Part shown: positions 1-10,478 of the stretch, piece by piece
Layout of the letters: each line of letters starts with the position of its first letter
How positions within the stretch are numbered: position 1 is the stretch's first letter
Assembly (NCBI RefSeq): GCF_001456115.1
Contig: NZ_CP013264.1
Span: 3,180,501 to 3,244,500 of the forward strand
Source of the DNA: Sphingobium baderi
GTDB taxonomy: Bacteria > Pseudomonadota > Alphaproteobacteria > Sphingomonadales > Sphingomonadaceae
Direction of reading: 5' to 3'
DNA: 64,000 bases
Made by a program: the position numbers and the translations under genes
The notes under the pieces: generated by a model
The model's input: the letters and a program-made list of their open reading frames with translations, nothing else
Told to the model about the DNA's origin: nothing
Database searches by the model: none

Positions 1-1
1 C

Positions 2-697
2 TTCATCACCAACGGCCCGGTCGCTGACGTGGTGCTGGTCTATGCCAAGACCGATCCGGCGGCGGGAGCCAAGGGAATCTCGGCCTTCGTCGTCGAAACG
101 GATCGGCCGGGTTTCCATGTTGCCCAGAAGCTCGAGAAAATGGGCTGGCGTGGCAGCCAGACCGGTGAGCTGGTATTCGACGAATGCCGCGTACCGGCCG
201 CCAATCTGCTGCGAGAGGAGAATAGCGGCGTCCGGGTCGTCATGAGCGGCCTCGATCTCGAACGCGCGATGATCTCGCCCCTGTGCCTGGGCATTTGCGA
301 ACGGGCGCTCGAATTGTCGGTCGATTATGCCAAGACCCGCGTACAGTTCGGCAAGGCCATTGGCGAGTTTCAGATGGTGCAGTCGCGCCTCGCCGATATG
401 TATGTCGCCGTCCAGACGCTGCGCGGCTTCTGCTATCAGGTTCTCTCGCGCTGCTCCGAACTGGGGCATGGCGAGGGCGGACGCGGCGAGATTCACGCCC
501 TGACGGCCGCCTCGGTCCTCTACGCCGCCAACACCATGAACCAGGTGCTGGACAATGCGGTCCAAGTGCATGGCGGCACCGGCTATATCTGGGAGTCGGA
601 GATCAACCGGCTCTTCCGCGCCACCAAGCTCATGGAGATCGGCGCGGGAACCACAGAGGTCCGCAAGCTCATCATCGCCGGCGAACTTCTCAAATGA
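2..697 (+). CDS. acyl-CoA dehydrogenase, C-terminal part (5' end outside window)
   Basis: The gene enters from the left edge already in frame (codons from base 2 read FITNGPVADVV, the usual stretch in the beta domain), so the start is outside the window. It is an FAD-dependent acyl-CoA dehydrogenase introducing the alpha,beta double bond in an acyl-CoA. Family marks are KMGWRGSQTGELVFDE, the R-x-Q-F-G-K motif of the C-terminal helical domain, VHGGTGY near the active site, and a GAGTTEVRKLIIAGELL end. It most resembles isovaleryl-CoA or citronellyl-CoA type dehydrogenases, but the missing half prevents a substrate call. Its stop overlaps the next start (ATGA), making it part of a catabolic operon. 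Confidence 0.93.
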   Translation, partial: FITNGPVADVVLVYAKTDPAAGAKGISAFVVETDRPGFHVAQKLEKMGWRGSQTGELVFDECRVPAANLLREENSGVRVVMSGLDLERAMISPLCLGICERALELSVDYAKTRVQFGKAIGEFQMVQSRLADMYVAVQTLRGFCYQVLSRCSELGHGEGGRGEIHALTAASVLYAANTMNQVLDNAVQVHGGTGYIWESEINRLFRATKLMEIGAGTTEVRKLIIAGELLK

Positions 698-1569
698 GCG
701 CGCGTACTGTCGATGATCTTCGGCTGGACGATGCTCCGCTGGCGCTTGCGTCCGGCCTGCTCGACGGGCGCACGGCCATCGTGTCGGGCGGGGGCAGCGG
801 GATCGGCAAAGCGGCGGCATGGGTGCTGGCGCGTCTCGGTGCAAGGGTTGCGATTTGCGGGCGCAACCCCGAACGGCTCGAAGCGGTGCAATCCGCCTTC
901 GACGCGCGTGGTTGGCCCATCCTCGCCCACCCCTGCGATATTCGCGACGAGGCCGGGATAGAACGGCTGCTGGACGCCGTAGCGGCGCGTTTCGGCTTGC
1001 CGGATATCCTCATCAACAATGCCGGCGGCCAGTTCGCGCAAGGCGCGTCGCAGATCGCGCCCAAGGGCTGGCGGGCCGTCATAGAAACCAATCTGACGGG
1101 GTGCTGGCTGATGATGCAGGCCGTGGCCCGGCGATGGATCGACGGAGGCAGGGGCGGTGTCATCGTCAATGTCACGGCCGCCAACGGCCGCGGCATGCCG
1201 GGCATCGCGCACAGCGCCGCCGCGCGCGCCGGCGTCGAGAATGTGACCCGCACCGCCGCGGTCGAATGGGCGCCCCATGGCATCCGCATCAACTGCCTCG
1301 CGCCCGGTCTTGTCGATAGCGGCGGCCTCTCTGTCTATCCGGAAGCCGCACGCGCCGCCTTCGCCCGCGCCAATCCCCAGCGCGCGACCGGCGATCCCTG
1401 GGACATCGCCCAGATCATCGCGTTTCTCGCCAGCGACACCACGCGATTCCTCACCGGCACGACCATCACGGCCGATGGCGGCGGCGCCCTGTGGGGCGAC
1501 CTCTGGACGATCGAGCGTCCGGTCTATTTCTCCGACTCCTTTCAGAAAGCAGAAATCCATGTCGCTTGA
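694..1569 (+). CDS. SDR family oxidoreductase, trans-2-enoyl-CoA reductase (PECR)-like
   Basis: A 291-residue short-chain dehydrogenase starting at the ATG that overlaps the upstream stop codon. The Rossmann glycine motif GGGSGIG is at residues 32-38 and NNAG at 108-111. The usual catalytic Y-x-x-x-K is absent: the corresponding stretch reads HSAAARAG (173-180), with Ser and Arg in place of Tyr and Lys. I recall the same pattern in peroxisomal trans-2-enoyl-CoA reductases and related acyl-CoA SDRs, so it is probably active on an enoyl-CoA and not inactivated. In this operon it likely reduces or oxidises an acyl-CoA intermediate of the unknown substrate. It also has an N-terminal extension of about 24 residues before the Rossmann fold. 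Confidence 0.88.
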   Translation: MSARTVDDLRLDDAPLALASGLLDGRTAIVSGGGSGIGKAAAWVLARLGARVAICGRNPERLEAVQSAFDARGWPILAHPCDIRDEAGIERLLDAVAARFGLPDILINNAGGQFAQGASQIAPKGWRAVIETNLTGCWLMMQAVARRWIDGGRGGVIVNVTAANGRGMPGIAHSAAARAGVENVTRTAAVEWAPHGIRINCLAPGLVDSGGLSVYPEAARAAFARANPQRATGDPWDIAQIIAFLASDTTRFLTGTTITADGGGALWGDLWTIERPVYFSDSFQKAEIHVA

Positions 1570-2341
1570 CCCGCAATGTCTCTCGGGCCGCAATGCCATC
1601 GTCGTCGGGGCGTCGAGCGGTATCAACCTGGGCGTCGCCCATCGGCTGGGTTCGTTGGGCGCGCGCCTGGCGATCGTCAGCCGCTCCGAGGATCGCATCG
1701 CCGCAGCGGCCGACACGCTGCGCGCCGATGGCGTGGACGTCACGCATCATGCCGGTGATGTCCGCGAGCCTGCCGCCCTGCAGGCGATCATGGAAGAGGT
1801 GGCGAATGCCAAGGGGCCGATCGATATCGTTCTCTCGGGCGCGGCGGGCAACTTCTTCGTGCCGGCGGCCAAGATGTCGCCCAACGCTTTCAAGACGATC
1901 GTCGACATCGACCTGATCGGCACATTCAACGTGCTTTCGGCCGCCTATCCGCATCTCAGGCGTCCCGGCGCCGTCCTCGTTAACATCACGGCGCCCCAGG
2001 CCCAGCGCGCCATGCCCATGCAGGCCCATGCCTGCGCGGCCAAGGCGGGCATCGACATGCTGACCCGTTGCCTGGCGCTCGAATGGGGCGCGGAAGGGAT
2101 CAGGGTCAACGCTGTCTCCCCCGGCCCGATCGCGGACACCGAGGGGCTGGCGCGGCTCGCGACCGATGCGGACCTCGCCGAACGCATTCGCGGCGCGCTC
2201 GCGCTCCCCCGGTTCGGCCAACGTATCGACATCGGCAATGCGGTGGCCTGGCTGTGCAGCGAGGCGGCCAGCTTCGTGACCGGAACCACCATCGACTGTG
2301 ACGGCGGCATGCGCCTCGGCAACCTCTACGCGCCTGAATGA
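1559..2341 (+). CDS. SDR family oxidoreductase, 2,4-dienoyl-CoA reductase-like
   Basis: A 260-residue SDR whose start overlaps the end of the preceding SDR by 11 bases. The nucleotide-binding motif is altered to GASSGINLG (Asn where Gly is usual). The active-site strand reads ACAAKAGIDM, keeping the Lys but with Ala in place of the catalytic Tyr. The following LEWGAEGIRVNAVSPGP matches 2,4-dienoyl-CoA reductases of the DECR type, in which the catalytic Tyr lies elsewhere. A dienoyl-CoA reductase would allow degradation of an unsaturated or terpenoid-like acyl chain. The exact activity is inferred from these motifs. Confidence 0.86.
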   Translation: MSLDPQCLSGRNAIVVGASSGINLGVAHRLGSLGARLAIVSRSEDRIAAAADTLRADGVDVTHHAGDVREPAALQAIMEEVANAKGPIDIVLSGAAGNFFVPAAKMSPNAFKTIVDIDLIGTFNVLSAAYPHLRRPGAVLVNITAPQAQRAMPMQAHACAAKAGIDMLTRCLALEWGAEGIRVNAVSPGPIADTEGLARLATDADLAERIRGALALPRFGQRIDIGNAVAWLCSEAASFVTGTTIDCDGGMRLGNLYAPE

Positions 2342-2369
2342 AGCGCGCAAACCATCAAGGAGCAAACCC

Positions 2370-3137
2370 ATGGATATCGGCAACAAGGTAGCGATCGTCA
2401 CCGGCGGCGGCTCGGGCCTCGGCGAAGCGACGGCGATCAGGCTTGCGGAGGGCGGCGCCAGGGTCGCGGTCGTGGATCTCAACGCCGATGCGGCGAACGC
2501 GGTCGCGGAGAAGATCGGCGGCAAGGCGTTCGCCATCGACATTGCGGATGCACAGGCAGGCGAGAAGGCGGTCGCGCAGATCGTTGCCGAACTCGGCACG
2601 CCGCGTATCCTCGTCAACTGCGCGGGCGTCGGCACGCCGATGAAGATTCTTGGCAAGGACGGTCCGCTGGCGCTTTCGGCCTTCGAGAAGGTCGTACGCA
2701 TCAACCTGATCGGCACCTTCAACATGCTGCGCCTCGTCGCCGACGCGATCGCGCGTGATCAGGAGCCGGGTGACGGCAAGCAGACCCAGGGCGTCATCAT
2801 CAACACCGCCTCGGTCGCCGCCTTCGATGGACAGATCGGCCAGCCCGCTTATTCTTCCTCCAAGGCCGGTGTCGTCGGCCTGGCGCTTCCCGCCGCGCGC
2901 GAACTTGCGCGTTACGGCATCCGGGTGCTGACCATCGCGCCGGGCATTTTCCTGACGCCGATGCTCAAGATCCTGCCCGATGAGGCGCTGGAATCGCTCG
3001 GCCGCTCGGTTCCCTTCCCGCCGCGCCTCGGCGAGCCGGAGGAGTTCGCCAAGCTCGCGCTCCACATGATCGACAATGACATGCTGAACGGCGAGGTCGT
3101 CCGTATCGACGGATCGATCCGCATGGCCGCGAAGTAA
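2370..3137 (+). CDS. 3-hydroxyacyl-CoA dehydrogenase, HSD17B10-type SDR
   Basis: A 255-residue SDR preceded by an AAGGAG ribosome binding site. It has the intact glycine motif TGGGSGLG (11-18), NCAG (83-86), Ser148 and a canonical catalytic YSSSK (Tyr161, Lys165). The stretches around GVIINTASVAAFDGQ and VLTIAPGIFLTPML are characteristic of type 10 17-beta-hydroxysteroid/3-hydroxyacyl-CoA dehydrogenases, which oxidise (S)-3-hydroxyacyl-CoA, including branched 2-methyl forms, with NAD. It would supply the third beta-oxidation step, feeding the thiolase encoded downstream. Confidence 0.93.
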   Translation: MDIGNKVAIVTGGGSGLGEATAIRLAEGGARVAVVDLNADAANAVAEKIGGKAFAIDIADAQAGEKAVAQIVAELGTPRILVNCAGVGTPMKILGKDGPLALSAFEKVVRINLIGTFNMLRLVADAIARDQEPGDGKQTQGVIINTASVAAFDGQIGQPAYSSSKAGVVGLALPAARELARYGIRVLTIAPGIFLTPMLKILPDEALESLGRSVPFPPRLGEPEEFAKLALHMIDNDMLNGEVVRIDGSIRMAAK

Positions 3138-3142
3138 GTTCC

Positions 3143-4066
3143 ATGTCCAAGGTCATCATCAGTTGCGCGATCACGGGGTCGATCCACACACCTTCGATGT
3201 CGCCCCATCTGCCGGTGACGGCCGCCGAGATCGCGCAAAGCGCGCTGGAGGCGGCCGAAGCGGGTGCCGCGATCGTCCATCTGCACGCCCGCGATCCCGA
3301 AACCGGCAAACCCGTTCACACGCCGGAGGATTTCGAGCCGTTCCTCAAGGTCATCAAGCAGGGCAGCGATGTCGTGGTGAATATCACCACGGGAGCCTCG
3401 CCCTATATGCCGGTGGACTATCGGGTGAAGCCGGCGGAAGTGTGGAAGCCCGAAGTCGCCAGCCTCAACATGGGGTCGATGAACTTCGGTCTGTTCCCGA
3501 TGCTCAAGAAGGATCGGACATGGAAGCACGCCTGGGAGCCGGAAATGCTCGAGGCCAGCCATGACCTCGTCTTCCGCAACAGCTTCCAGGACATTCGCTA
3601 CGCGCTCGACACGCTGAACGCCACTGGCACGCGCTACGAATTCGAGTGCTACGACACCAGCCATCTGCATAATCTCCACTATTTCTGGACCGAGGGGCTG
3701 GTTCAGGCGCCTCTGTTCATCCAGACCTGCTTCGGCCTCCTGGGCGGCATCGGCGCGCACCCGGAAGAAGTGCTGCACATGAAGCGCACCGCCGACCGCC
3801 TGTTCGGCGACAACTACCGCTGGTCGGTGCTGGGCGCCGGGCGCAGCCAGATGCAGGTCGCGGCGCAGGCCGCCGCCATGGGCGGTCATGTCCGCGTCGG
3901 GCTGGAGGATAATCTCTGGCTCGACAGGGGCGTCCTCGCGCCCTCCAACGCCGCGCAGGTCATCCGCGTCCGACAGATCCTCGAAGGGCTTGGCCTCGAA
4001 ATCGCCACCCCCGACGAAGCGCGCGACATCCTCAAACTCAAGGGCGGCGACAAGGTCGGGTTCTGA
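3143..4066 (+). CDS. beta-keto acid cleavage enzyme (BKACE, DUF849)
   Basis: A 307-residue TIM-barrel protein of the BKACE family, founded on 3-keto-5-aminohexanoate cleavage enzyme (Kce). These enzymes condense a beta-keto acid with acetyl-CoA, giving acetoacetate and a new acyl-CoA. The start KVIISCAITGSIHTPSMSP and the metal-binding HLHARDP motif near residue 47 identify the family; length is normal. Family members differ widely in substrate, and the sequence does not reveal which keto acid is used. Placement among beta-oxidation genes suggests it handles a dicarboxylic or branched keto acid. It starts 5 bases after the preceding gene. Confidence 0.93.
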   Translation: MSKVIISCAITGSIHTPSMSPHLPVTAAEIAQSALEAAEAGAAIVHLHARDPETGKPVHTPEDFEPFLKVIKQGSDVVVNITTGASPYMPVDYRVKPAEVWKPEVASLNMGSMNFGLFPMLKKDRTWKHAWEPEMLEASHDLVFRNSFQDIRYALDTLNATGTRYEFECYDTSHLHNLHYFWTEGLVQAPLFIQTCFGLLGGIGAHPEEVLHMKRTADRLFGDNYRWSVLGAGRSQMQVAAQAAAMGGHVRVGLEDNLWLDRGVLAPSNAAQVIRVRQILEGLGLEIATPDEARDILKLKGGDKVGF

Positions 4067-4099
4067 CCCCGGCGCCGCTTCGACTTTCGGAGACACAAG

Positions 4100-4876
4100 A
4101 TGAGCCAGTTTCAGACGATCATCGTGGAGCAGCACGGAGCGGTCACTCTCATCCGCCTCAACCGTCCCGATGCCCTCAATGCCCTCAACAGCCAGGTGCT
4201 GGCCGACCTGATCGAAGCCTTCGCGGCCTATGAGGCGGACGCCAGCCAGGGCTGCGCGGTGCTCACGGGTAGTGAGAAAGCCTTCGCCGCCGGTGCCGAC
4301 ATCAAGGAAATGTCCAACCGCGGCTTTTCCGAGATGTTCGGCGAAAATTATTTCGGCGGCTTCGACCGGGTCGTGGCGACGCGCAAGCCCTGGATCGCGG
4401 CGGTCGCGGGCTTCGCGCTGGGCGGGGGCTGCGAGCTTGCCATGATGGCCGATTTCATCATCGCCGCCGACACGGCGAAATTCGGCCAGCCCGAAGTCAA
4501 GCTGGGCGTTGCGCCCGGCATGGGCGGATCGCAGCGCCTGACCCGCGCGGTCGGCAAGGCGAAGGCGATGGACATGTGCATTTCCGGCCGGATGATGGAC
4601 GTGCATGAAGCCGAACGCGCCGGTCTTGTGTCTCGCATCGTGCCCGCTGCGACCCTTGTGGAGGACGCCATCAAGGCCGCGGCGGAGATCGCCGCCTACC
4701 CTCCGCTCGCCACCATCGCCAACAAGGAAATGGTCAACGCCGCTTTCGAGACGGGTCTTTCGGCGGGCCTCCTGTTCGAGCGCCGCCTGTTCAATGGCCT
4801 GTGCGCGACCGCCGACAAGCGCGAGGGCATGGTCGCCTTCGTCGAAAAGCGCAAAGGCGCGTGGAGCGGAAAATGA
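4100..4876 (+). CDS. enoyl-CoA hydratase (crotonase)
   Basis: A 258-residue crotonase that hydrates trans-2-enoyl-CoA to the (S)-3-hydroxyacyl-CoA. The oxyanion-hole segment reads AFAAGADIKEM and the second reads GFALGGGCELAMMAD. Both catalytic glutamates are present, in CELAMM and in GQPEVKLGVAPGMGG, as in fully active hydratases such as PaaF and mitochondrial ECHS1. It has the normal C-terminal FVEKRKGAW. It fits with the acyl-CoA dehydrogenase, hydroxyacyl-CoA dehydrogenase and thiolase of the same operon to complete a beta-oxidation turn. Confidence 0.95.
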   Translation: MSQFQTIIVEQHGAVTLIRLNRPDALNALNSQVLADLIEAFAAYEADASQGCAVLTGSEKAFAAGADIKEMSNRGFSEMFGENYFGGFDRVVATRKPWIAAVAGFALGGGCELAMMADFIIAADTAKFGQPEVKLGVAPGMGGSQRLTRAVGKAKAMDMCISGRMMDVHEAERAGLVSRIVPAATLVEDAIKAAAEIAAYPPLATIANKEMVNAAFETGLSAGLLFERRLFNGLCATADKREGMVAFVEKRKGAWSGK

Positions 4877-4918
4877 CCACGCTTTGCTCCCCCTTCAGCA
4901 TCACCGGAGATTTCAGCC

Positions 4919-6091
4919 ATGAGTGAAGCCTATATCGTATCGGCGGCGCGCACCGCCGGAGGACGCAGGAAGGGCGCGCTGGCCGGTTGGCATCCCGTCG
5001 AGCTGGCCGCCGAAGTTCTCAACGCCACCCTCGACCGCACCGGCATCGATCCCGCCGCGATCGACGATGTCATCATGGGCTGCGTCAGCCAGGTGGGCGA
5101 ACAGAGCTTCCATGTCGGTCGCCATGCCGTGCTGGCGTCCCGCCTGCCGGAGACCGTGCCGGCCGTCACCATCGACCGCCAGTGCGGCTCGTCGCAGCAG
5201 GCGATCCATTTCGCGGCGCAGGCGGTCATGTCGGGCACGCAGGATGTGGTCCTTGCCGCCGGCGTCGAAAGCATGACCCGCGTACCTATGTTCACCGCGA
5301 CGAAGCTCCCCGCCGAGGCGGGCCTGGGCACGCCGTTCGCGGACCGTATCCGCGAGCGGTTCGGGGTCGCCGAGTTCAGCCAGTTCACCGGCGCGCAGAT
5401 GATGGCCGACAAATATGGGTTCGACCGGGATGCGCTCGACCGCTTCGCGCTGGAAAGCCATCGGCGGGCGGTCGCCGCGATCGATGCCGGCGCGTTCGAC
5501 GATGAAATCGTCCCCGTCGCAATCACTGATGCACAGGGCAATTCGCAGTTACATGTCCACGATGAGGGCGTTCGCCGTGACGCTTCCCTGGAAGGGATCG
5601 GCTCGGTGAAGACGCTGCAGGAGGGCGGTGTCGTCACCGCCGCCAACTCCAGCCAGATTTGCGACGGGTCCGCCGCCGTTCTGGTGGTGAGCGAGGCGGC
5701 GCTTAAAGTCCATGGACTGACGCCGCTCGCCCGCATCGTCAATCTGACCGTGACCGCCGGCGATCCGATCATCATGCTCGACGAGCCAATCCGTGCAACA
5801 CGGCGCGCGCTCGATCGCGCGGGCCTCACCATCGACGATATCGACCTTTATGAAGTCAATGAGGCGTTCGCGTCGGTCAATCTCGCCTGGCTGAAGGAAA
5901 CCGGGGCCGATCCAGCCCGTCTCAACGTCAACGGCGGCGCGATCGCGCTGGGGCATCCGCTCGGCGCATCCGGCGCCAAGCTGATGGCGACCCTGGTTCA
6001 CGGCTTGCGCAAGCGCGGCAAGCGTTATGGCCTCCAGACGATGTGCGAAGGCGGCGGCATCGCCAATGTGACGATCATCGAAGCTCTCTGA
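4919..6091 (+). CDS. acetyl-CoA acyltransferase (thiolase)
   Basis: A 390-residue thiolase that cleaves 3-oxoacyl-CoA with CoA to acetyl-CoA and a shortened acyl-CoA. The nucleophilic Cys lies in IDRQCGSSQQA, the active-site His in GGAIALGHPLGASGAK, and the second Cys in TMCEGGG. Length and start (MSEAYIVSAARTAGG) are typical. It is probably degradative, given its place between two crotonases. The GAGGIA variation of the final loop (GGGIANVTIIE) does not point to a chain length. Confidence 0.95.
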   Translation: MSEAYIVSAARTAGGRRKGALAGWHPVELAAEVLNATLDRTGIDPAAIDDVIMGCVSQVGEQSFHVGRHAVLASRLPETVPAVTIDRQCGSSQQAIHFAAQAVMSGTQDVVLAAGVESMTRVPMFTATKLPAEAGLGTPFADRIRERFGVAEFSQFTGAQMMADKYGFDRDALDRFALESHRRAVAAIDAGAFDDEIVPVAITDAQGNSQLHVHDEGVRRDASLEGIGSVKTLQEGGVVTAANSSQICDGSAAVLVVSEAALKVHGLTPLARIVNLTVTAGDPIIMLDEPIRATRRALDRAGLTIDDIDLYEVNEAFASVNLAWLKETGADPARLNVNGGAIALGHPLGASGAKLMATLVHGLRKRGKRYGLQTMCEGGGIANVTIIEAL

Positions 6092-6105
6092 CAGCGAGGC
6101 TCTTC

Positions 6106-6858
6106 ATGCGTTGGCAGCACATATATTTCGGCATCACGGACGGCGTCGCGAGAGTGACGCTGGCCCGGCCGGAAAAGCGCAATGTGCTGAGTCGTGCCCT
6201 GCTCGCGGAGATCGGCGAGGCGCTGGGTGAGGTAGAGCGGACCAGCGCGCATCTTCTCATCCTCGATGCGGAGGGAAAAGCCTTTTCTAGCGGCGGCGAC
6301 CTTGCCGATCCCATGACGCATGCGGGCGAACTGGGAACCCTGCTGGACGACCACTATCACCCATTGCTCAGACGCCTTGCCGGCCTTCCCTGCCCCACGG
6401 TCTGCATGGTCGACGGCCTGGTCGTCGGCGGCGCCTGCGGGCTGGTGCTCGCCTTCGACATGGTGGTGGCCACCGAGAAGGCGCGCTTTGCCTTCCCCTT
6501 CACCCGGATCGGCCTCATCCCCGATTGCGGGTTGAATTGGCTGCTTTCCCGAACTGTCGGCCCGATTCAGGCAAGGCGCCTGCTTCTCTTCGGCGAGACG
6601 ATCGACGGCGAAGAGGCTGTCCGCATCGGCATGGTTTCCCGCCTTGTCGAGTCCGGCGCCGTAGCTTCCCTTCTGTCGTCGCTCATCGAGAATGCAACGA
6701 CGCTCGATCCCCTGGCCGTCGCCGGGACCAAGCGCGCCGCCGCTCTCGCCGAAACCCAGACTTTTGAGCAATCGCTCGCGACCGAACGGGAACTTCAGCA
6801 CCAGGCGGGACGGTCGGCGCGCTTTGCAGCGACCCTCGCCAGTCTATCGAACCGCTAG
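6106..6858 (+). CDS. enoyl-CoA hydratase/isomerase family protein
   Basis: A 250-residue second crotonase, distinct from the one at 4100. The oxyanion-hole segments are AFSSGGDLADP and GLVVGGACGLVLAFD. Where active hydratases carry the first catalytic Glu it has GACGLVLA, and the second segment reads RIGLIPDCGLNWLL. This resembles PaaG-type isomerases and diverse ring or side-chain acting crotonases. It may therefore be a delta-isomerase, or a hydrolase of an unusual intermediate, instead of a plain hydratase. It is co-directional and 14 bases after the thiolase. Confidence 0.88.
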   Translation: MRWQHIYFGITDGVARVTLARPEKRNVLSRALLAEIGEALGEVERTSAHLLILDAEGKAFSSGGDLADPMTHAGELGTLLDDHYHPLLRRLAGLPCPTVCMVDGLVVGGACGLVLAFDMVVATEKARFAFPFTRIGLIPDCGLNWLLSRTVGPIQARRLLLFGETIDGEEAVRIGMVSRLVESGAVASLLSSLIENATTLDPLAVAGTKRAAALAETQTFEQSLATERELQHQAGRSARFAATLASLSNR

Positions 6859-6965
6859 GATCGGAGAGGCACCAGCGATGGCCAGGATCATCCATGCGAC
6901 AACATTGCATAAATTGAACATTTCATCTAATGCACAGTCAAAGAATCGGAGAGGATGGATTAGCC

Positions 6966-6986
6966 ATGCGCGGTGACTTCTCATGA
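6966..6986 (+). promoter_or_regulatory. six-codon leader ORF overlapping the acyl-CoA synthetase start
   Basis: ATG at 6966 encodes MRGDFS and stops in an ATGA overlap with the synthetase start at 6983. An upstream GGAGAGGA could load ribosomes for it, while the synthetase start has only CTTCTC in front. Translational coupling is an inference. The region in front (6859-6960) is AT-rich and probably holds a promoter. Confidence 0.3.
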
Positions 6987-8511
6987 ACCCGTTCCTGGTC
7001 GCAAAGGAAAAACCCGACGCCCTCGCCACGATCATCGCGGAAAGCGGCGTCACGATGACCTATGGCGAACTGGCCGACACGGCGGGGAAGATCGCTTCGG
7101 CCTTCCGCGCGCTGGGCCTTCAACCCGGCGATCATATCGCCCTCATGCTCCCCAACGGCATCTGGTATCATCCCATAGGCTGGGGCGCATGGCTCGCGGG
7201 CCTCTACTGGACGCCGATCAGCACTCGCCTTCAGCATGCGGAAGTGGCGCATATCCTCACCGACAGCGACGCCCGCCTTGTCGTCACGGCGCCGGAATAT
7301 GAGCCGCTGATGGCGGAGTTGCAGGGCTGGGAAACGCCGGTCAGCCACTGGTTCACCACCGGCGAGGCGAATGATCGCTTCCTGTCCGTCACGGCGCTGA
7401 TCGAAGGCCAGACGCCGCTTGAAACCAGTTCCGACACCCCAGCGGGCGCCGACATGCTCTATTCGTCAGGCACCACCGGGCGGCCCAAGGGCATCCTGCC
7501 CAAGCTCGGCCGCACGCGCGACGAAGCCGATCCGCTTTCGGTGCTGCTCGCCAAACTCTATAGCTTCACGCCCGACAGCGTCTATCTGTGCCCCGCGCCG
7601 CTCTACCACGGCTCCCCGCTCAAATATACGCTCGCCATCCACCGCATCGGCGGCACCAACGTCATCATGACCAAGTTCGATGCCGAACAGGCGCTGGCCG
7701 CCATCGACCGCTATCATGTGACGCACAGCCAATGGGTGCCGACCATGCTGAGCCGCATGGTCCGTCTGCCGGACGAGGTGAAGGCCCAATATGACCTTTC
7801 CAGTCACCGGGTCGCGGTTCACGCAGCAGCCCCTTGCCCCCCGGAATTGAAGCGCCAGCTCATCGACTGGTGGGGACCGATCGTCCACGAGTTCTACGCC
7901 GGATCGGAAGCGATCGGCTATACCGCGATCGACACCGAACAGTGGCTGGCGCATCCTGGGTCCGTGGGACGTCCGGTGCTGGGCGAAATCCATATCGTCG
8001 GCGATGATGGCGAGGAACTGGCCCAGGGCGAAATCGGCCAGATCTATTTCGGCAACGGACCGCAGATCGCCTACCACAACGACCCGGAAAAGACCGCCTC
8101 GGTCTATCATCGCGAAGGCTGGATCACCATGGGCGACATGGGCCGGCTCGATGAGGAAGGCTATCTCTATCTCTCCGACCGCAAGGATTTCATGATCATC
8201 ACAGGCGGGGTGAACGTCTATCCCAAGGAGATCGAGGACCTGCTTTCAGTGCATCCGGCGATCGCGGATGTTGCCGTGTTCGGCGTTCCCAACGAGGAGT
8301 TCGGCGAGGAAGTGAAAGCGGTTGTCCAACCGACCGAGTGGCCGGAGAACGAAACCGCCTTTGTCGAGATGCTCACCGCGCATTGCCGCGCTCATCTATC
8401 GCCGATCAAGGTACCCCGTTCCTTCGACCTCGCCCGAGAACTGCCGCGCCAGGAGAACGGGAAACTCTACAAGAAGGCGCTACGCGCCGCGTATCTCGCA
8501 AAGGCGGGCGC

Positions 8512-8515
<4 letters not shown>
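6983..8515 (+). CDS. acyl-CoA synthetase (AMP-forming)
   Basis: A 510-residue ANL-superfamily ligase that activates a carboxylic acid to its CoA thioester by way of an acyl-adenylate. The P-loop motif reads YSSGTTGRPKGIL, the hinge YLSDRKDFMIITGG, and the C-terminal catalytic Lys lies in RQENGKLYKKALR. The PNGIWYHPIGWGAWLAG segment and the whole layout are typical of medium-chain or aromatic/terpenoid acid ligases. It is probably the entry enzyme of the pathway. The 124-base gap in front is the longest within this cluster and may hold an internal promoter. Its stop overlaps the next start. Confidence 0.94.
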
Positions 8516-9986
<1,471 letters not shown>

Positions 9987-9987
<1 letters not shown>

Positions 9988-10478
9988 TGCGGCATTGTAT
10001 CGAACTGGATGGCCATGACCATCTGATCTGGCTGTCGAGAACGGCTGACGGCTACATCCTGCGCTTCGACGGCGGCGATGTCGCGATTTCCCTCGACAAC
10101 GGCTTGCTGCGCGCAGGCGACAGCCAGGGCCCCGTCCACATCGCCGGGCAAGGTGACAGGCTTTTCATCCACTGGAACGGCGAGTCCCATGAGCTGCTCT
10201 TCAAGGATGCCGTCCTGCGCCATGCGGCCGGAGCGGCAAGTGGATCGGAAGATACGGTGCGCGCGCCCATGCCCGGCGCTGTCGTTGGCGTGTCGAGCGA
10301 AGCCGGGCAGACCGTCATGGAAGGCGACATATTGCTGGTGATCGAAAGCATGAAACTTGAAACGGCCATCCGCGCATCGCGCGACGGCGTTGTCGAAGCG
10401 GTCCACGTCACACTCTCGCAGTCGTTCGAGCGCGACGCGCCGCTCGTCACGCTCGCTCCGCTGGGAGAGGACGCATGA
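9987..10478 (+). CDS. acyl-CoA carboxylase, BT-BCCP (biotin carrier) subunit
   Basis: A 163-residue protein made of the BT-like beta-barrel region followed by a biotinyl domain with the motif VIESMKLE (Lys is the biotin attachment site; most carriers read EAMKM). The start is placed at 9987 because a perfect GGAGG lies 5 bases upstream and the ATG overlaps the previous stop as TGATG. An in-frame ATG at 9975 would add four residues and sits before that site. Together with the previous gene it equals one fused alpha subunit. It connects the biotin carboxylase to the carboxyltransferase encoded next. Confidence 0.92.

Noticed and set aside
2912..4606. Long open frame on the minus strand (564 codons) across the SDR, BKACE and enoyl-CoA hydratase genes
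   Set aside because: It lies antisense to three convincing genes with intact motifs and has the skewed His, Arg and Asp content of a GC-rich shadow frame.
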